This document shows, piece by piece, positions 6,007-8,177 of a DNA stretch of 8,177 nt. The notes below the pieces were generated by a model. It had not been told where the DNA came from and ran no database searches. It saw only the letters and a program-made list of their open reading frames with translations. How positions within the stretch are numbered: the first letter of the stretch is position 1; each line of letters begins with the position of its first letter. Both the position numbers and the translations under genes were made by a program. The stretch lies in assembly GCA_001770355.1 (NCBI GenBank), contig MEQV01000018.1, forward strand, positions 154-8,330. Reading direction: 5' to 3'. The stretch is from Betaproteobacteria bacterium RIFCSPLOWO2_02_FULL_62_17 (GTDB lineage: Bacteria; Pseudomonadota; Gammaproteobacteria; Burkholderiales; SG8-39).

Positions 6007-6186
6007 GGTAATCCTCGCGAGCACGTTGGGCGGGCTGTCGACAATGTTCGCGACCGGGGTGAAATCCTTATCCGCGTCGTAGGGCACCGACTTCAGCAGG
6101 AAAAGATTACTCACCAGCGTGATGTTGGTGCCCCAGAAAAAGTTGTAGCCGTCGGCCGGGACCTGCCGCAGCGGCACAGCCAGGGG
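6007..6186 (-). pseudogene. Antisense fragment of a third Bug/TctC-family gene
   Basis: On the minus strand this stretch encodes VPADGYNFFWGTNITLVSNL followed by FLLKSVPYDADKDFTPVANI and VDSPPNVLAR. This matches the Bug-family segment (A/P-P-D-G-Y-x-L-x-x-G ... L-P-Y-D-x-x-x-D-F-x-P-V) corresponding to roughly residues 75-130 of a normal receptor. Neither the signal peptide nor the C-terminal two thirds follow in a recognisable frame. Upstream the frame runs into a palindromic region, and downstream it enters the antisense of the protease 3' end. It is clearly different in sequence from both intact Bug proteins here, so it is not a recent local duplicate. It is interpreted as the decayed remnant of a third receptor gene; the boundaries are approximate. 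Confidence 0.7.
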
Positions 6187-6191
6187 GACTC

Positions 6192-6256
6192 GAATTGGGT
6201 TGACCCTGAACCGGCAGGCACGCATCATGTGCCTGAATCAACCCTCGGGTGAATTC
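6192..6256 (+). promoter_or_regulatory. Nested imperfect palindrome in the leader of the second Bug gene
   Basis: Three collinear inverted segments are present: GAATT (6192-6196) with AATTC (6252-6256), GGGTTGA (6197-6203) with TCAACCC (6238-6244), and CAGGCAC (6215-6221) with GTGCCTG (6229-6235). They total 19 bp of pairing around a 7-base loop. The only Shine-Dalgarno-like sequence for the gene at 6259, GGGTGA (6247-6252), lies in the bulge between two paired segments. If transcribed, the fold could limit ribosome access. Alternatives are a DNA operator, a cruciform, or the scar of an inverted duplication at the edge of the gene fragment. Pairing is read directly; function is inferred. Confidence 0.45.
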
Positions 6257-6258
6257 CC

Positions 6259-7236
6259 ATGAAGCTGACTATTGTGCTGATCGCGGCATCGCTTGCCCTG
6301 CCGCTCCCGGTCATTGCGCAGCCTTATCCCGTGAAAGCCGTGCGCTTCATCATGCCGCATGTGGCCGGCGGACCGCACGACACGGTGGCGCGCGGCATGG
6401 CGCAGGCTTTCTCGCAGACCTTCGGCCAGCCGTTCGTGGTCGAGAGCCGGCCCGGCGGCGACGGTATCGTCGGCCTGAGCGCCTGCGCAAGCGCTGCACC
6501 GGACGGTTATTCGCTGTGCCTGGGCTATGGATCCCCCTTTACCCTCAATCCCCTGCTGTACGCAAAACTACCCTACGACACGATGCGCGATTTCGCGCCG
6601 ATCATGCATCTGGGTTTCCTCTACAGCGCCGTGATCGCGCACCCGACCGTGCCGTCGGCCTCACTGCGCGAATTGATCGAGCATTCCAAATCAAGGCCGA
6701 AAACCATCACCTGGGGCACTTTCGGCCCGGGGAGCATTACCAATCTCTATGTCGAATGGATGAACCGCACCTTGAACGCGGGCTTTTACAGCGTGGCCTA
6801 CAAGTCGGCGATACCGGCCGCGACCGCGGTGATGGGCGGGGAGATACAGATCGCGGTGCTTACCGTGGGCGTCGCCGCGCAACAGGTGAAGGCCGGAAAA
6901 ATCAAGGCACTGGCCGTCATCGGCGGCGATAAACGGTCCGGCTTCATGCCCAACCTGCCCACCATGAGGGAATCGGGGGTCGACCTGACGCTGACCAACT
7001 GGTGGGGCTTGTTCGGGCGCGCCGGAACGCCACCCGATGTTCTGCAAAGACTGCATGCCGAGACCAAGAAACTTATCGACGATGCGAAATTCGTCGAGAC
7101 CTTCTTCGCCCGGCAGGGCTTCGAGTTCGGCGACCCGGTTGGCGGTTCTCCGGAACAATTTGCCGCATTCCTGCGCGCAGACGGCGAGACCAATGCGCGC
7201 ACGCTGAAGATTACGGGCGTGCGGCTCGACCAATGA
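6259..7236 (+). CDS. Bug/TctC-family periplasmic solute-binding protein (second copy)
   Basis: A full-length 325-residue tripartite tricarboxylate transporter receptor. The signal peptide has Lys2, a hydrophobic core and a V-I-A cleavage site before Gln21-Pro-Tyr. Family motifs are VRFIMPHVAGGPHDTVARG (28-46), GQPFVVESRPGGDGIVG (56-72), APDGYSLCLGY (80-90), LPYDTMRDFAPI (104-115) and NLPTMRESGVDLTLTNWWGL (234-253). The first ligand loop has H-V-A-G-G-P-H-D in place of the common P-F-A-P-G-G-x-x-D. It shares the family core with the receptor at 411 but has diverged widely, so the two probably bind different ligands. The start is preceded by a modest GGGTGA embedded in a palindrome. The MetE/UROD-like gene starts 71 bp downstream without a visible terminator, so co-transcription is likely. 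No TctA/TctB genes are seen. Confidence 0.93.
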   Translation: MKLTIVLIAASLALPLPVIAQPYPVKAVRFIMPHVAGGPHDTVARGMAQAFSQTFGQPFVVESRPGGDGIVGLSACASAAPDGYSLCLGYGSPFTLNPLLYAKLPYDTMRDFAPIMHLGFLYSAVIAHPTVPSASLRELIEHSKSRPKTITWGTFGPGSITNLYVEWMNRTLNAGFYSVAYKSAIPAATAVMGGEIQIAVLTVGVAAQQVKAGKIKALAVIGGDKRSGFMPNLPTMRESGVDLTLTNWWGLFGRAGTPPDVLQRLHAETKKLIDDAKFVETFFARQGFEFGDPVGGSPEQFAAFLRADGETNARTLKITGVRLDQ

Positions 7237-7307
7237 AGCAAATACCCTGCACCGACGCTCAAGAATCCAATCCGCATTCGAATGGCAAAAGTATTTAGGA
7301 ATAATCC

Positions 7308-8177
7308 ATGAGCAAACAGCTCTTGATGGTTGGCAGCATGCCCCTGGACACGGCCAGCGAAGTCCTGGAAACATTCGGCAAGCCTCTTGGAAAGTTTCTA
7401 CAGACAATTCCGGACGGCGAGGTCGGCCCGCGCCGCTACTGGATCAGCCACGTGCACTTACAGGTGTTCGCGCTGCATCCGGACCTGGAAATACTGCAGC
7501 GGCCGCGGCGCGACAACGGCGTGGAGCGCCTCTATCCGCACGACGACAAGGACGGCTGGGCGTTCAAGGTGAAGCCTGGCGTGGAGCGGGTGGTGTTCGG
7601 CGATCCGGGCTGGCGCCTGGGCTATGCGCAGGACGCGCTCAACTCCTACTTCGTTTTCCGCACGTTAAAGGAAAAAAGCATCCTGCCCGCGCACATCCGC
7701 TTCCAGGTGTCGCTGCCCATGGTCAACAGCACCTGCGCGATCCGCACCTTTCCCACGCCCGGCGACCTGGAAAAGATACGCCCCGGCTACACCGATGCCC
7801 TGCGAGCGGAAGTGGCGACGATCACCTCGAAAATCCCGGCAAAGGAACTCGCCATCCAGTGGGACCTGGCGCGCGAGATCACCGAAGTGAACGGCGGCAT
7901 TCCCGGCGTTCCTGCCGAAGGTTCTATCGGGCGCAATCTCGGGCAGGTCGGCGCGCTCTCGCCGCACATTCCCGAAGGCGTAGAGCTCGGTTACCACTTC
8001 TGCTTTGGCACCATGGGCGGCTGGCCGCGCTTCGCGCCGAAGGACCTGGGGGCGACGGTGAATTTTGCCAACGCGGTAGTCGAAGCTTCGGGCCGCCGCG
8101 TCGACTGGGTGCACATTCCGCTGCTGGACAAGGTGGACGACGCCTTCGTCGCGCCGCTTGCGCAGCTCAGGCCCAAG
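7308..8177 (+). CDS. UROD/MetE-superfamily-like protein (partial, 3' end outside window)
   Basis: An uninterrupted frame of 290 codons runs to the window edge without a stop. The start is set by TTAGGA (7295-7300) seven bases before ATG 7308. The N-terminus LLMVGSMPLDTASEVLETFG followed by IPDGEVGPRRYWI (34-46) resembles the G-S-x-P and P-D-G-E motifs of proteins related to cobalamin-independent methionine synthase (MetE) and uroporphyrinogen decarboxylase. Later features are VSLPMVNST, a QWDLAREI segment, and GYHFCFGTMGGWPRF (228-242). The His230-x-Cys232 pair in that segment recalls the Zn-binding H-x-C of MetE-type methyltransferases. DWVHIPLLDK is near the edge. No signal peptide, so cytoplasmic. 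It could be a methyltransferase-like or decarboxylase-like catabolic enzyme; I cannot name the substrate. It follows a Bug receptor gene by 71 bp, suggesting that the receptor's ligand pathway may include this enzyme. Confidence 0.7.
   Translation, partial: MSKQLLMVGSMPLDTASEVLETFGKPLGKFLQTIPDGEVGPRRYWISHVHLQVFALHPDLEILQRPRRDNGVERLYPHDDKDGWAFKVKPGVERVVFGDPGWRLGYAQDALNSYFVFRTLKEKSILPAHIRFQVSLPMVNSTCAIRTFPTPGDLEKIRPGYTDALRAEVATITSKIPAKELAIQWDLAREITEVNGGIPGVPAEGSIGRNLGQVGALSPHIPEGVELGYHFCFGTMGGWPRFAPKDLGATVNFANAVVEASGRRVDWVHIPLLDKVDDAFVAPLAQLRPK

Overview
The window is GC-rich DNA with compact bacterial genes. Two complete periplasmic binding proteins of the Bug/TctC family and a fragment of a third lie within 8.2 kb. 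Large expansions of this family are typical of Betaproteobacteria, especially Burkholderiales (Bordetella, Cupriavidus, Variovorax and relatives), so an environmental betaproteobacterium is the most likely source. This assignment is inferred from gene families, not from a phylogenetic marker.

Layout. (1) Positions 1-414: a small minus-strand ORF with a good ribosome binding site. Divergent from it is a promoter/operator-like region carrying a 7-bp inverted repeat, followed by a 19-codon remnant of an AbrB/MazE-type antitoxin gene. The stop codon of the remnant overlaps the start of the next gene as ATGA. (2) 411-2402: a probable two-gene operon of a Bug-family solute-binding protein with a signal peptide and a TAXI-type (TRAP-associated) binding protein that lacks one. 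(3) 2403-2778: a long intergenic region with an AT-rich block of short direct repeats and a good sigma70-type promoter for the next gene. (4) 2779-3348: a Uma2 (DUF820) endonuclease-fold protein. (5) 3349-4649: a hairpin, a small upstream ORF overlapping the next start, and a branch-1 nitrilase with a C-terminal heptad-repeat tail. (6) 4789-6006: a secreted trypsin-like serine protease fused behind a surface-adhesin-E-like domain. (7) 6007-6258: a minus-strand fragment of a third Bug gene, then a nested imperfect palindrome that spans the leader of the next gene. (8) 6259-8177: a second Bug binding protein followed by the first 290 codons of a protein resembling the UROD/MetE (cobalamin-independent methionine synthase) superfamily. 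This last gene runs off the window.

How it fits together. The nitrilase, orphan solute-binding proteins and MetE/UROD-like protein suggest a scavenging or catabolic region in which periplasmic receptors capture small carboxylates or related solutes and cytoplasmic enzymes process them. No TctA/TctB membrane subunits or TRAP permease genes are visible, so the receptors must work with transporters encoded elsewhere or act as sensors. The gene fragments (antitoxin, antisense Bug piece) show that the region has been rearranged. I see no insertion sequence, integrase, tRNA, rRNA or CRISPR array. No recognised multi-gene novel system is evident. The most unusual items are the adhesin-E/protease fusion, the antitoxin remnant coupled to a transporter gene, the leader palindrome at 6192-6256, and the signal-less TAXI protein.
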